Assembly: GCA_040386775.1 (NCBI GenBank) | Contig: JAZKEU010000017.1 | Coordinates: forward strand, 1 to 64,000 | DNA from: Bdellovibrionota bacterium | GTDB taxonomy: Bacteria > Bdellovibrionota > Bdellovibrionia > Bdellovibrionales > JAEYZS01 | Direction of reading: 5' to 3' | DNA length: 64,000 bases | Part shown: positions 52,612-62,018 of the stretch, piece after piece | Layout of the letters: each line of letters begins with the position of its first letter | How positions within the stretch are numbered: position 1 is the stretch's first letter | The notes under the pieces: model-generated | Seen by the model: only the letters and a program-made list of their open reading frames with translations | What the model was told of the DNA's origin: nothing | Database searches by the model: none | Position numbers and translations under genes: made by a program

Positions 52612-53060
52612 TTTTTAAGCAGCTCAATTCCTCGCACATTTTAGAGGTAGAAAATATTTTAAAGAGTCATGAGTCTATGGACTTTGAACGCTTTGGTTTG
52701 AGATTGAGTGCTGCTCAAATAGAATATTCACTTTCAAAAGATATTTGTTTTGGTTTTTTTGATGGAGATAAGTTGCTGGCATTTATTTTGGGTAGAAAAG
52801 TTGATCAGGAGATTTTTGAAATTGATATGACGATGACAAATAAAGCGGATCTTAAAAAAGGCCACATGGAAAAATTTTTTAAAGAAATGATCATGCATTT
52901 AAAAAATAATGGTGTTTTTTATAAGATTTGGCTAGAAGTTCATGAGGAAAATAACCCGGCCTTGAGTTTTTATAAAAAAATGGGATTTACCCAAAACTCC
53001 GCACGTTCCAAGTATTATCCCGATGGCAAGGCGGCAATTCTTATGACTTTAATCCTCTAA
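52608..53060 (+). CDS. GNAT-family N-acetyltransferase
   Basis: The 150-residue protein has the GNAT fold: the acceptor-side DFERFGLRLSAAQIEYSLSKD, central strand EIDMTMTNKAD, an R/Q-x-x-G-x-G-type region degenerated to KKGHMEKFF, and the C-terminal EENNPALSFYKKMGFTQNSARSKY with the coenzyme-A side motif. The substrate is unknown. The gene is coupled to the SurA-like gene. Confidence 0.82.
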   Translation: MIFKQLNSSHILEVENILKSHESMDFERFGLRLSAAQIEYSLSKDICFGFFDGDKLLAFILGRKVDQEIFEIDMTMTNKADLKKGHMEKFFKEMIMHLKNNGVFYKIWLEVHEENNPALSFYKKMGFTQNSARSKYYPDGKAAILMTLIL

Positions 53061-53110
53061 GTGGATTTAATTCGTTTTGAGGGTGTTATGACCGTTTGTT
53101 CACTTTAAGA

Positions 53111-53144
53111 AATAGCGATCAAAAGGTTGATTTTAAAAGCTATT
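53111..53144 (+). terminator. Possible terminator of the GNAT operon
   Basis: AATAGC / GCTATT flanks an inner ATCAA-AAGG-TTGAT hairpin and is followed by TTTTGCTATTT. It lies 50 bases after the GNAT stop. Confidence 0.4.
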
Positions 53145-53212
53145 TTTGCTATTTAATACCTCAATTAGACATTTTCTTATGATTGGCGTTGATTCAACAG
53201 CTAAACATTAGC

Positions 53213-53246
53213 AAAAAATGGGCTTCGTAAGGGCCCATTTTTTTTT
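53213..53246 (+). terminator. Strong terminator upstream of rimP
   Basis: The stem AAAAAATGGGC / GCCCATTTTTTTTT with a loop near TTCGTAAGG has a long T-tract. It lies 170 bases after the GNAT gene and 63 bases before rimP, after an upstream hairpin, so an independent short transcript between 53145 and 53246 is possible. Confidence 0.8.
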
Positions 53247-53308
53247 GGTCAAAGCGATCATTTAAATGAAATGTGCATTAAGAGTGGAGTCTTTAGGGAG
53301 ATCCAGAG

Positions 53309-53827
53309 ATGTTACAGAATTTGCCCAAAATGAAAGAGCTAGCAAAAGAAATTTGCAAGGAGCAAGGTTGCGAACTTTATGATTTAGATTTTTCTCCGGG
53401 TTCCAAAGGCGAAGGCCGTAGACTTTTAGTTTACGTTGAAAAAAGCGGCGGAGTGAATTTGGAAGACTGCGAACGTGTTTCAAAAGGTTTGAGCGAAATT
53501 CTTGATGCCAATGATTTAATTCCAGACGGCGAATACGCATTAGAAGTTTCAAGTCCGGGATTAGAAAGACCACTTAAGGACAAGTGGCACTTTGAAGCTG
53601 TAGTTGGCCAAAAGATTTTTGTTCATAGCACAGAATCAATGGATCCATCTGCCAGTGTTCCTAGATATAAGGTCACGGGCACTTTAGAAAAGGTCAGCGA
53701 AAGTGTAGAAGACAGCGAAATCACAGTGAAAGCCGATGGCAAAGATTTTGTGATTTCAATTATTAATGTAAAAAAATCTAACGTGATCTTTGATTACGAT
53801 AGTATTAAAAAGCAGAAAAAGAATTAA
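53309..53827 (+). CDS. rimP: Ribosome maturation factor RimP
   Basis: The 172-residue protein has the RimP N-terminal domain (EQGCELYDLDFSPG and NLEDCERVSKGLSEILDA) and the conserved YALEVSSPGLERPL, then a C-terminal SH3-like domain. RimP helps 30S subunit maturation. It is the first gene of the conserved cluster through dut. Confidence 0.94.
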   Translation: MLQNLPKMKELAKEICKEQGCELYDLDFSPGSKGEGRRLLVYVEKSGGVNLEDCERVSKGLSEILDANDLIPDGEYALEVSSPGLERPLKDKWHFEAVVGQKIFVHSTESMDPSASVPRYKVTGTLEKVSESVEDSEITVKADGKDFVISIINVKKSNVIFDYDSIKKQKKN

Positions 53828-53846
53828 TACGAACGGGAGTGCTAGA

Positions 53847-55256
53847 ATGGCAACAGACAGTTTTTCAGGTTTAGGCCGCATGATCGAACAAATTGGTAAA
53901 GAAAAAGGAATCGGTAAACAAGTAGTTATCGATGCAATCATTCAAGGTATGCTTACAGCTGCTAAGAAGAAGTACGGAACTTACAGAGAAATCGAAGCTC
54001 AGTACAACGAAGAAGCTGGTGAAGTAGAACTTTTCCAATTTAAAGAAGTTGTCGAAAAAGAAAAATTCGTAGATGAAGAAGTAGAAATCACAGAAGAAGA
54101 CGCTCACGAAATGGATCCAGATGCCGTGATTGGTGACTTCATCGGGTTAAAATTAGAAACAAAAGATTTAGGTCGTATCGCTGCTCAAACAGCTAGACAG
54201 ATCATCACACAACAAGTTCGTGATGCAGAAAGAGAAATCATCTTCGCTGAATTCGAAAACAGAAAAGGTGAAATCGCTTCTGGTATCGTAAGACGTGTTG
54301 AGAGATCGGCAATCGTTGTGGATCTCGGTAGAACAGAAGCTTACATTCCAATCAGAGAACAATTGCCGGGAGAAAACTACAAGCCGGGTGATAGAGTTCA
54401 AGGTTACATCGCAGATGTGCGCCAAACTACAAAAGGCCCTCAGATCATCATGTCACGTGCCGATGAGAGATACCTTGTTAAATTATTTGAACTTGAAGTT
54501 CCAGAAATCGCAGACGGTGTTATCGAAATTAAATCTGCGGCTCGTGAACCAGGTTCAAGAGCTAAGATCGCGGTATTCACGAACGACGCATCTATCGATC
54601 CAGTTGGATCTTGCGTTGGTATGAAAGGTTCGCGCGTTCAGAACATCGTTCAAGAATTACAAGGTGAGAAAATCGATATCGTTCTTTGGGACGAAGATGT
54701 TACAAGATTCGTATCGAACGCTTTAGCTCCGGCTGAAGTTTCAAGAATCATTGTTCACGATTCAAATAAGAAAATGGAAGTTGTAGTTCCTGACAACCAA
54801 TTGAGCTTAGCAATTGGTAAAAAAGGTCAGAACGTACGTTTAGCTGCAAAACTTTCTGGATGGAAAATTGATATCGTTTCTGAAAATGCTCTGGCTCAAA
54901 AAACAGCAGCTGCAATCTTCAACTTGATGTTGATTCCTGGACTTACAGATACTCAAGCGCAAAACATTTACCAAGCTGGTTTCGTTTCATTCCAAGATAT
55001 CGCTGATGCTGCTGTCGCAGAACTTCAAGTGATTCCTGGCTTTGATAAGGACACAGTTGCTGAAAAATTATTGAAAGATTCTCAAGGCTTATTGAAAAAA
55101 TACGAAGATTCTGGCGAGGCAATTCCTGCGGCACCAGTTTCAACGGAAGGTTCAAAGGAAGTTGTATCTCAAATGGCAAAATCTTCTGCAGACCAACGTT
55201 TGAAAGAAGAATTGGCAGCATTAGAAAAAAATGGATCGACGAAAGAAAAGAATTAA
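53847..55256 (+). CDS. nusA: Transcription termination/antitermination factor NusA
   Basis: The ATG at 53847 follows CGGGAGTGCTAGA. The 469-residue protein has the N-terminal polymerase-binding domain, S1 domain (GEIASGIVRRVERSAIVVDLGR), KH1 and KH2 (VGSCVGMKGSRVQNIVQELQGEKIDIV and LSLAIGKKGQNVRLAAKLSGW), and a short C-terminal helix-hairpin region (IPGLTDTQAQNIYQAGF). NusA modulates pausing and termination. The gap after rimP is 19 bases. Confidence 0.96.
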   Translation: MATDSFSGLGRMIEQIGKEKGIGKQVVIDAIIQGMLTAAKKKYGTYREIEAQYNEEAGEVELFQFKEVVEKEKFVDEEVEITEEDAHEMDPDAVIGDFIGLKLETKDLGRIAAQTARQIITQQVRDAEREIIFAEFENRKGEIASGIVRRVERSAIVVDLGRTEAYIPIREQLPGENYKPGDRVQGYIADVRQTTKGPQIIMSRADERYLVKLFELEVPEIADGVIEIKSAAREPGSRAKIAVFTNDASIDPVGSCVGMKGSRVQNIVQELQGEKIDIVLWDEDVTRFVSNALAPAEVSRIIVHDSNKKMEVVVPDNQLSLAIGKKGQNVRLAAKLSGWKIDIVSENALAQKTAAAIFNLMLIPGLTDTQAQNIYQAGFVSFQDIADAAVAELQVIPGFDKDTVAEKLLKDSQGLLKKYEDSGEAIPAAPVSTEGSKEVVSQMAKSSADQRLKEELAALEKNGSTKEKN

Positions 55257-55314
55257 TTAAGAAAAATCGGTTATCGTTTGCATTCAGCAAGCGATGCATC
55301 CGGAGGAGCAATAC

Positions 55315-57942
55315 TTGTCGCAACTTAGATTATACGAATTCGCAAAAGAAATTGGCGTAGAAACGCTAATGCTTATGGATAAACTCAAGACTTGGAAAAT
55401 TCCAGTGAAGAGTCATATGGCTACATTGGACGATGACACAATTGAGCTTATTAAGGCCAAGCTCGATGAAGAGAGTAGGCCGAAAGCGGGAGCAACAAAA
55501 AAAGTTGCGAAGAAGAAAGTTGCCAAAAAAGCGACCACAGCAAAAGAAGCCGCCCCAGCGGTAAAAAAGAAAGTCACAGCAACAAAATCAACTGGTGGAA
55601 TTGTTAAAAAAGTTGCAGAGAAGAAAACAGTTCTTAGACGTAAAGTTGATGAACAAGCTCTCGCAGAAGAAAGAGCGGCGGCGGAAGCGGCAAAAGCGGA
55701 AGAGAAAGCTGCTCAAAGCACGGCAGAAGATCAGGTTGTTGAGGGCGCAGTAGAAGCGGCATCTTCTCAAGCTGAGCCAGTAAAAGCTAGAGATCGCGGA
55801 AATATCATTGGTAGAATGGATCTTGCTAAGCTTAAACCTCAGCAGAGACCTTCTTACAATCAAGGTGATCGCGGTAGCAGTCAAGGCAGCGGAATGAATT
55901 CGCCAACTTCGATCAGTGGCGGAAATACTAGAAATTTAAGAACCGGTTTTATTTCGGCTCCTATGGATCCTTACATGGAAGCGGACTTCGAAGCTCGTAA
56001 GAAGAAATTAGAAGAAGAAGAGCTCGAAAAAGAACGTAAGAAAAAAGCTAAAGCGGAAGAAGCTGTCGCGACTACATTTACGGCTACAGAATACCGTAAG
56101 CGTGAAGTGATCTTCCAACCAAAAAAGAAAAAAGCTCCAACTAAAGAAGCAAAGAAAACTCAAATTACAACACCAGCGGCTCATAAAAGAGTTTTAAAAA
56201 TTGAAAACAAAATTAGACTGACTGATTTTGCGCAAGAATTGGGTATTAAGACTGCACCATTGGTTTCTCGCCTTATGAAAGAAGGTATGATGGTCACTCC
56301 AAATTCAGAATTGGATTTTGATACAGTGGCTATCATTGCACCAGAATATGGTTTTGAGGTGCAAAACATATACAAGTCTGCTGAAGACATCTTAAAAGAT
56401 GTTGCCGAAACATCGGCACCTGCTGACATGATTGTGAGAATCCCAGTCGTGACAGTTATGGGTCACGTAGATCATGGTAAAACAAGCTTATTAGATGCAA
56501 TTAGAAAAGCAGATGTAGCTGCCGGTGAAGCGGGTGGTATCACTCAGCATATTGGTGCTTACAAAGTAACTCTAGAAGACGGAAAACAAATCACGTTCAT
56601 CGATACTCCAGGTCACGCGGCCTTCACTGCAATGAGAGCCCGTGGCGCTAACGTTACGGATATCGTTGTGTTGGTTGTTTCAGCTGATGATGGTGTAATG
56701 CCTCAAACAGTAGAAGCATTGAACCACGCGAAGAGCGCAGGCGTTCCGATCATCGTTGCAATGAACAAGATCGACAAACCTTCGGCAAATCCAGAAAAAA
56801 TTAAACAACAATTATCAGAATACGAATTACTTCCTGAAGAATGGGGTGGAACAACAATTTTCCAAGCCGTATCCGCTCTTAAAAAAGATGGTATCAAGGA
56901 ATTGTTAGAGCACATCCTTCTCGTCGCCGAAGTTCAAGAATTAAAAGGCGATCCAAATCGCGCAGCCAGTGGAGTAGTGATTGAGTCTCGTATGGATAAA
57001 GGACGTGGCGTAGTTGCGACTGTTCTTGTGAAGAATGGAACTTTGAAAGCTACTCAATATATGGTTGCTGGGGGATCATTTGGCCGTGTTCGTATGATGA
57101 CGAATGAAAAAGGTCAAAAATTAGAATCTGCAGGACCAGGCGAACCAGTTGAAGTTCTTGGTTTAGATAAAGTTCCTTTGGCAGGAGATTTATTCGACGT
57201 AGTTGCTTCAGAAAAAATGGCTGAAGAAGTTGCGAAGAAACGTCAAGAGCAAGGAAATGAATTAAAAGAAACTCCAAATTCAAAAATGACTTTGGAAAGC
57301 ATCTTCTCAAAGATTCAAACAGGTAACGTAAAAGAACTTCCCATCATTCTTAAGGCAGACGTTGCGGGTAGTGCCGAGGCTGTAAAAGCAATGTTAGAAA
57401 AGACATCAACCGATGAAGTGAAAGTAAGAATTCTTCACACGGGAGTGGGTGGAATTACGGAATCTGACGTTCTTTTAGCTCAGACTTCTACAGGATTAGT
57501 AATTGGATTTAACGTTAGACCAGACGGCGGCGCTCAAAGCCTCGCAAAACAAAGAGGAATTGAGATTAAAACCTACTCGATCATCTATGAATTGGTAGAT
57601 GACATTAAGAAAGCTCTTTCTGGATTGTTAGAACCTGAATATAAAGAAGTTATTCTTGGTTCAGCAGAAGTTCGTCAAACTATCACTGTTCCTAAGATCG
57701 GTATGATTGCTGGTAGCCATGTGAAAGACGGAAAAATCACTAGAAACTCAAGTGTTCGTCTCATTAGAGAAGGTCGCGTGATCTACGAAGGAAAATTATC
57801 TTCATTGAAACGTTTCAAAGACGATGCGAGAGAAGTTGCTGCGGGTTATGAGTGTGGTATTGGAATCGAAAACTACAACGACCTTAAAGTGGGCGACGTT
57901 ATCGAAGCGTTTGAGAAACAAACAATCGCAAGATCGATTTAG
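55315..57942 (+). CDS. infB: Translation initiation factor IF-2
   Basis: The TTG at 55315 lies 6 bases after GGAGGAG and starts LSQLRLYEFAKE, the usual N-terminal domain opening; an ATG at 55294 has its ribosome site inside the coding part. The 875-residue protein has an IF2-N domain, a long Lys/Ala-rich linker, a second IF2-N-type domain (about 300-360), the G domain (from about residue 383, GHVDHGKTSLLDAI, DTPGHAAF, NKID), and C-terminal domains with SAEVRQ. It positions initiator tRNA on the 30S subunit. ylxR and ylxQ genes found in many nusA-infB gaps are absent. Confidence 0.96.
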   Translation: MSQLRLYEFAKEIGVETLMLMDKLKTWKIPVKSHMATLDDDTIELIKAKLDEESRPKAGATKKVAKKKVAKKATTAKEAAPAVKKKVTATKSTGGIVKKVAEKKTVLRRKVDEQALAEERAAAEAAKAEEKAAQSTAEDQVVEGAVEAASSQAEPVKARDRGNIIGRMDLAKLKPQQRPSYNQGDRGSSQGSGMNSPTSISGGNTRNLRTGFISAPMDPYMEADFEARKKKLEEEELEKERKKKAKAEEAVATTFTATEYRKREVIFQPKKKKAPTKEAKKTQITTPAAHKRVLKIENKIRLTDFAQELGIKTAPLVSRLMKEGMMVTPNSELDFDTVAIIAPEYGFEVQNIYKSAEDILKDVAETSAPADMIVRIPVVTVMGHVDHGKTSLLDAIRKADVAAGEAGGITQHIGAYKVTLEDGKQITFIDTPGHAAFTAMRARGANVTDIVVLVVSADDGVMPQTVEALNHAKSAGVPIIVAMNKIDKPSANPEKIKQQLSEYELLPEEWGGTTIFQAVSALKKDGIKELLEHILLVAEVQELKGDPNRAASGVVIESRMDKGRGVVATVLVKNGTLKATQYMVAGGSFGRVRMMTNEKGQKLESAGPGEPVEVLGLDKVPLAGDLFDVVASEKMAEEVAKKRQEQGNELKETPNSKMTLESIFSKIQTGNVKELPIILKADVAGSAEAVKAMLEKTSTDEVKVRILHTGVGGITESDVLLAQTSTGLVIGFNVRPDGGAQSLAKQRGIEIKTYSIIYELVDDIKKALSGLLEPEYKEVILGSAEVRQTITVPKIGMIAGSHVKDGKITRNSSVRLIREGRVIYEGKLSSLKRFKDDAREVAAGYECGIGIENYNDLKVGDVIEAFEKQTIARSI

Positions 57943-57970
57943 CCGAATTTATTCTAAAGATAGGACAAGA

Positions 57971-58387
57971 GTGGAAGAGAAAAAGCCAGACATCAACAAG
58001 CGAGTTCAAAGGGTGGAGAGAGAACTTAGAGATATTATCTCTAATTATATGATCACCCAAATTGGCTCGGAGATTGAGGGCCTGGCTTCTATTACGCGTG
58101 TGATTGTGACGAGAGATCTAAGATCTGCACGCGTTCTTGTTTACAATCAAGCGGGTGAGAAAATAGCCAAGCAGAACGCCGACGTTTTGCAATCGCATGC
58201 TCACCAAATCAATCAGCAAGTTAACGATCAAATCAGAATGAAATACACTCCGAAAATCACTTTCTTAGTCGATACAAAGTTTGATGAAGCCATGAAAGTG
58301 GAAGAAAAACTTAGACTCTTAGAGCTCGAGCGTAGAGACCTAAAACGCTTAGAAGATGAAAAGAAATCTACAACTGATGACGAATAA
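57971..58387 (+). CDS. rbfA: Ribosome-binding factor A
   Basis: The GTG at 57971, after AAAGATAGGACAAGA, starts the recognisable homology (VEEKKPDINKRVQRVEREL); the frame extends upstream into infB. The 138-residue KH-fold protein has the RbfA segments ITRVIVTRDLRSARVLVY and TFLVDTKFDEAMKVEEKL. RbfA matures the 16S 5' helix. The gene overlaps truB slightly. Confidence 0.93.
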   Translation: MEEKKPDINKRVQRVERELRDIISNYMITQIGSEIEGLASITRVIVTRDLRSARVLVYNQAGEKIAKQNADVLQSHAHQINQQVNDQIRMKYTPKITFLVDTKFDEAMKVEEKLRLLELERRDLKRLEDEKKSTTDDE

Positions 58388-59330
58388 CCCTATCAACGGT
58401 ATCTGCTTAGTGAACAAACCTTCAGGGATCACTAGCCATGATGTCGTTTACAAAGCGAGAAAGATATTTAAGACTAAAGCCATTGGTCACACAGGAACCC
58501 TTGATCCTTTGGCGTCTGGACTTTTAATTCTGACTATCGAAAATGCCAACAAACTTTCGAACTACCTTATGGATGGCGAAAAAGGTTATGAAGCGCAAAT
58601 TAAAATTGGAATCGAAACCGACACTTTCGACCGCACCGGAAAAACCATTTCAGAAAAAGATTTTTCAAAAATCACTGAAGACAAATTAAAATCAGAAATT
58701 TTAAATCTCCAGGGAAAATTAACTCTCAAAGTTCCTTCATTTTCCGCAGTGAAAGTGGATGGAAAAAAACTTTATGAGTTAGCAAGAAACAATGAAGAAG
58801 TTCCTGTCGTAATACGTGAAATGGATTTTCATGGAGTTGAAATTATAAAAATGGATCTTCCATTTGTTACAGTAAATTTTAAATGTTCTAAGGGTGCCTA
58901 TGTCAGATCTTGGATCCAGGAATTGGGTCAAAAATTAGGGACCGGCGCTACGATGTGGGAGCTCAAAAGGGACTTCAATGCGCCCTATGAAATCTCTCAA
59001 AGTATAGAGCTAGAAGGGAATACTTTAGAGGAGATTTTAGCCTCGGATGCCTTTATTCCCTTTGAAAAAACTTTAAGCAATTGGCCAAGATTAACGGTCA
59101 ACGAGAAGGAGCTTGGTCTCTTAAAAAACGGCTGTTTAGCCCGAAGTTTAGAGAACACGGCTTTAAAAGCAATTAAAGCGACAGAGACCTTACCGAAGGG
59201 CATTTTTATCGTCGATCCTGAGACTGAAAAAGTGATCTCATTTCTTGAAGTTTTGGGTCCTTTTCAGATCAAAATCAAAAAGGTTTTTGTCGTGGACTCA
59301 AACCTTGACTCATCCCAGAAACAAGAATAG
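58377..59330 (+). CDS. truB: tRNA pseudouridine55 synthase
   Basis: The ATG at 58377 overlaps the rbfA stop region; an ATG at 58356 is an alternative. The 317-residue protein has GICLVNKPSGITSHDVV, the catalytic Asp43 in GHTGTLDPLASGLL, VPSFSAVKVDGKKLYELAR and the PUA-like C-terminal region. It makes pseudouridine 55 in the T-arm of tRNAs. Confidence 0.95.
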   Translation: MTNNPINGICLVNKPSGITSHDVVYKARKIFKTKAIGHTGTLDPLASGLLILTIENANKLSNYLMDGEKGYEAQIKIGIETDTFDRTGKTISEKDFSKITEDKLKSEILNLQGKLTLKVPSFSAVKVDGKKLYELARNNEEVPVVIREMDFHGVEIIKMDLPFVTVNFKCSKGAYVRSWIQELGQKLGTGATMWELKRDFNAPYEISQSIELEGNTLEEILASDAFIPFEKTLSNWPRLTVNEKELGLLKNGCLARSLENTALKAIKATETLPKGIFIVDPETEKVISFLEVLGPFQIKIKKVFVVDSNLDSSQKQE

Positions 59331-59411
59331 TTTTGACGACTTAAACCGCTCTATGGACCGATTTTGCCGTCGACCAAACAGGGCCCCCGGAAGCAATTTC
59401 GCTTACGGCGA

Positions 59412-59428
59412 CCTAATGAAAAATTAGG
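59412..59428 (+). promoter_or_regulatory. Hairpin at the rpsO ribosome site
   Basis: CCTAAT-GAAAA-ATTAGG lies just upstream of AAAGGAG and could shelter the ribosome site. S15 autoregulation is known in several bacteria; here it is inferred from position only. Confidence 0.4.
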
Positions 59429-59442
59429 ATAAAGGAGATCAC

Positions 59443-59712
59443 ATGGCATTAACTACAGAAGCTAAAAAGAAAATCGTAAAGACTCATCAAAGAGGCGATC
59501 TTGATACTGGTTCATCAGAAGTTCAAGTTGCTTTGATCACGACAAGAATCTTAGAACTAACTGAGCATTTCAAAATTCACAAAAAAGACGTTCACGGAAA
59601 ACGTGGTCTTATCAAGTTAGTTAACCAAAGAAGAAAACTTCTAGATTATTTAAAAAGAACAGATCTTAAAAAATACGCTTCTCTCATTAAAGTTCTTGAG
59701 ATCAGAAAATAA
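59443..59712 (+). CDS. rpsO: 30S ribosomal protein S15
   Basis: The 89-residue protein has the four-helix S15 pattern, including GDTGSSEVQVALITTRILELTEH-type sequence, HKKDVHGKRGLIKLV and RRKLLDYLKRTD. It binds the central domain of 16S rRNA. AAAGGAGATCAC precedes the ATG. Confidence 0.97.
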   Translation: MALTTEAKKKIVKTHQRGDLDTGSSEVQVALITTRILELTEHFKIHKKDVHGKRGLIKLVNQRRKLLDYLKRTDLKKYASLIKVLEIRK

Positions 59713-59736
59713 TTATTTTCTTTCGCAATCGTTCTT

Positions 59737-59891
59737 AGCGCTCTCTCCAGAGAGCGCTGTAAGTGACCTCTCCACAGAGAGCACTGCGACTAACCGAAAA
59801 ATGTCGGCCTAAAATTTTTTAGGCCAAAAAAGAATCTAGTGCTCCCAAAATTAGCGGGCGCTGAATAAAATAGGACTCTCCAAGAGAGAGT
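59737..59891 (+). repeat. Three related hairpins between rpsO and pnp
   Basis: Three hairpins share a CTCTC/GAGAG core: AGCGCTCTC-TCCA-GAGAGCGCT (59737-59758), AGTG(AC)CTCTC-CACA-GAGAG-CACT (59762-59785) and ACTCTC-CAAGA-GAGAGT (59875-59891). The second and third follow the pnp leader. Between them, GGCCTAAAA-TT-TTTTAGGCC (59806-59825) is a further near-perfect palindrome. Confidence 0.7.
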
Positions 59892-59912
59892 GCTGAAAAC
59901 AGGGAAAAACTA

Positions 59913-62015
59913 ATGACTAAAATTATATCAACAGCAAAAGTTGGCGATAACACAATCACTCTAGAAACAGGAAGATTAGCAAAACAAGCAGACGCTTCAG
60001 TTCTTGCAACATGTGGTAATAACATGGTTCTTGTAACCGTTTGTTCTTCAAGAAAAGAAACGGACTTTGATTTTTTTCCATTAACAATCGAATTCCAAGA
60101 AAAATTCTATGCAACTGGTAAAATCCCAGGTGGTTACTTCAAAAGAGAAGCAAGACCTACGGAACTCGCAATTTTATCTGCAAGATTAATGGATAGACCT
60201 TTGCGTCCGATGTTCCCAGAAGGTTACAACTTTGAAACACAAGTTGTAACAACTGTACTTAGCTCGGATGGTTTATTCCCAGTTGACGTATTGGCAGGAG
60301 CGGCGGCTTCAGCAGCTATTCATATCAGTAACATTCCATTCAACGGTCCAACTGCTTGTGTAAAAGTAGGTCGTATCGATGGACAGTTTGTTGCCAACCC
60401 TTCGCCTAAACAATTATTAACTTCAGACATGGAAATCACAGTTGCAGGATCTAAAAATGGTCTTTTGATGGTTGAAGGCGAAAGCAAATTCGTTTCTGAA
60501 AAAGATGTATTGGCTGCTTTAAAATTCGGTCACGAAGCTTTAACTCCAATTTTCAATGCACAAAATGAATTGAGAGAAAAAACTGGTTCAGTTGCAAAAA
60601 GAGATTTCACTCCTAAAGCAATGGATGCAGATTTAAAAACACAATTAGAAACTTTCTTAAAACCAAAAATCGAAGCTGCTTTAAACATCAAAGACAAAGG
60701 CGACAGATACGCTGCTGGCGATGCTGCTGCAAAAGAAGCAAAAGAAAAATTCGCTGCAGGTCTTGATAAAGCAGATGCTGAAGCAAGAAAGAAAGACATT
60801 GGTAAAACAATTGAAGATTTAAAATACCGTGTAGCTAGATCAATGATCTTGGATAAAGGTGTGAGAATCGATGGTCGTAACACGACAACGGTTCGTCCAA
60901 TCGCTTGTGAAGTAGGATTACTTCCAAGAGCCCATGGTTCAGGATTATTCACTCGTGGCGAGACGCAAGTTTTAGGCACAGTGACTCTTGGAACTGGAAC
61001 TGATGAACAAACTATCGATGCATTAAACGGAAATATCACTAAGAGATTCATGCTTCACTACAACTTCCCTCCATATAGCGTTGGTGAAGTAGGTCGTATG
61101 ACAGGAACTAGCAGACGTGAAATTGGTCACGGATACTTGGCTGAAAGATCTCTTGCTGCGATCATTCCTGCACAAGATAAATTCCCATACACAATTAGAG
61201 TTGTGAGTGAAGTTTTAGAATCTAATGGTTCAAGCTCAATGGGTACAGTGTGTTCAGGTTTACTTGCTCTTTTAGATGCTGGTGTTCCTGTAACTGGTAA
61301 CGTTGCAGGTGTTGCAATGGGACTTATTAAAGAAGGCGAGAAATTCGCAGTTCTTACAGACATCCTTGGCGATGAAGATCACCTTGGTGATATGGACTTC
61401 AAAGTTGCTGGTACTAAAGAAGGTATCACAGCTCTTCAAATGGATATTAAAATTGACTCAGTAAGTTTCGCAGTTATGGAGCAAGCTCTTTCGCAAGCGA
61501 GAGACGGCAGAAATCATATTCTAGCTGAAATGGAAAAAGTAATGAATACATCTCGCGGAGAGCTTTCTGAATTCGCACCACGTATCGAGACGATCGTAGT
61601 TCGTCCAGAGAAAGTTCGTGAAGTTATCGGGCCCGGAGGAAAAGTTATTAAAGACATCATCGCTAAGACTGGCGCTAAGGTGGACATCGGTGAAGACGGA
61701 ACTGTTCAAGTTTCATCGACATCGCCTGAAGCTAGAAAAGCAGCCGTAGCGATGATTAAGGCTATCTGTGACGGACCGGAAATTGGAAAGACATACTCTG
61801 GAACTGTGAAAAAGATCGTAGACTTCGGGGCGTTCGTAGAGGTTCTTCCGAACACTGAAGGCTTGTTACATATCTCTGAAATTTCTCACGATAGACTTCG
61901 CCATGCTTCTGAAGTGTTAAAAGAAGGCGATAAAATTGATGTTAAAGTTTTAGATGTGGACAGAGCTGGAAGAATTAAACTTTCTAAAAAAGCTCTAGTC
62001 GAAAAGCTCAATTAA
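59913..62015 (+). CDS. pnp: Polynucleotide phosphorylase
   Basis: The 700-residue protein has two RNase PH domains (for example GGYFKREARPTELAIL, and later RAHGSGLFTRGETQVLGTV and GDEDHLGDMDFKVAGT), a KH domain (VREVIGPGGKVIKDIIAKTGAKVDIGEDG) and a C-terminal S1 domain (YSGTVKKIVDFGAFVEVLPNTEGLLH). It degrades RNA phosphorolytically and forms the degradosome core. The leader hairpins may control it. Confidence 0.97.
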   Translation: MTKIISTAKVGDNTITLETGRLAKQADASVLATCGNNMVLVTVCSSRKETDFDFFPLTIEFQEKFYATGKIPGGYFKREARPTELAILSARLMDRPLRPMFPEGYNFETQVVTTVLSSDGLFPVDVLAGAAASAAIHISNIPFNGPTACVKVGRIDGQFVANPSPKQLLTSDMEITVAGSKNGLLMVEGESKFVSEKDVLAALKFGHEALTPIFNAQNELREKTGSVAKRDFTPKAMDADLKTQLETFLKPKIEAALNIKDKGDRYAAGDAAAKEAKEKFAAGLDKADAEARKKDIGKTIEDLKYRVARSMILDKGVRIDGRNTTTVRPIACEVGLLPRAHGSGLFTRGETQVLGTVTLGTGTDEQTIDALNGNITKRFMLHYNFPPYSVGEVGRMTGTSRREIGHGYLAERSLAAIIPAQDKFPYTIRVVSEVLESNGSSSMGTVCSGLLALLDAGVPVTGNVAGVAMGLIKEGEKFAVLTDILGDEDHLGDMDFKVAGTKEGITALQMDIKIDSVSFAVMEQALSQARDGRNHILAEMEKVMNTSRGELSEFAPRIETIVVRPEKVREVIGPGGKVIKDIIAKTGAKVDIGEDGTVQVSSTSPEARKAAVAMIKAICDGPEIGKTYSGTVKKIVDFGAFVEVLPNTEGLLHISEISHDRLRHASEVLKEGDKIDVKVLDVDRAGRIKLSKKALVEKLN

Positions 62016-62018
62016 AGA

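Noticed and set aside
60530-61051. 173-codon frame on the minus strand inside pnp
   Set aside because: It is fully inside a conserved pnp gene, with no ribosome site or motif.
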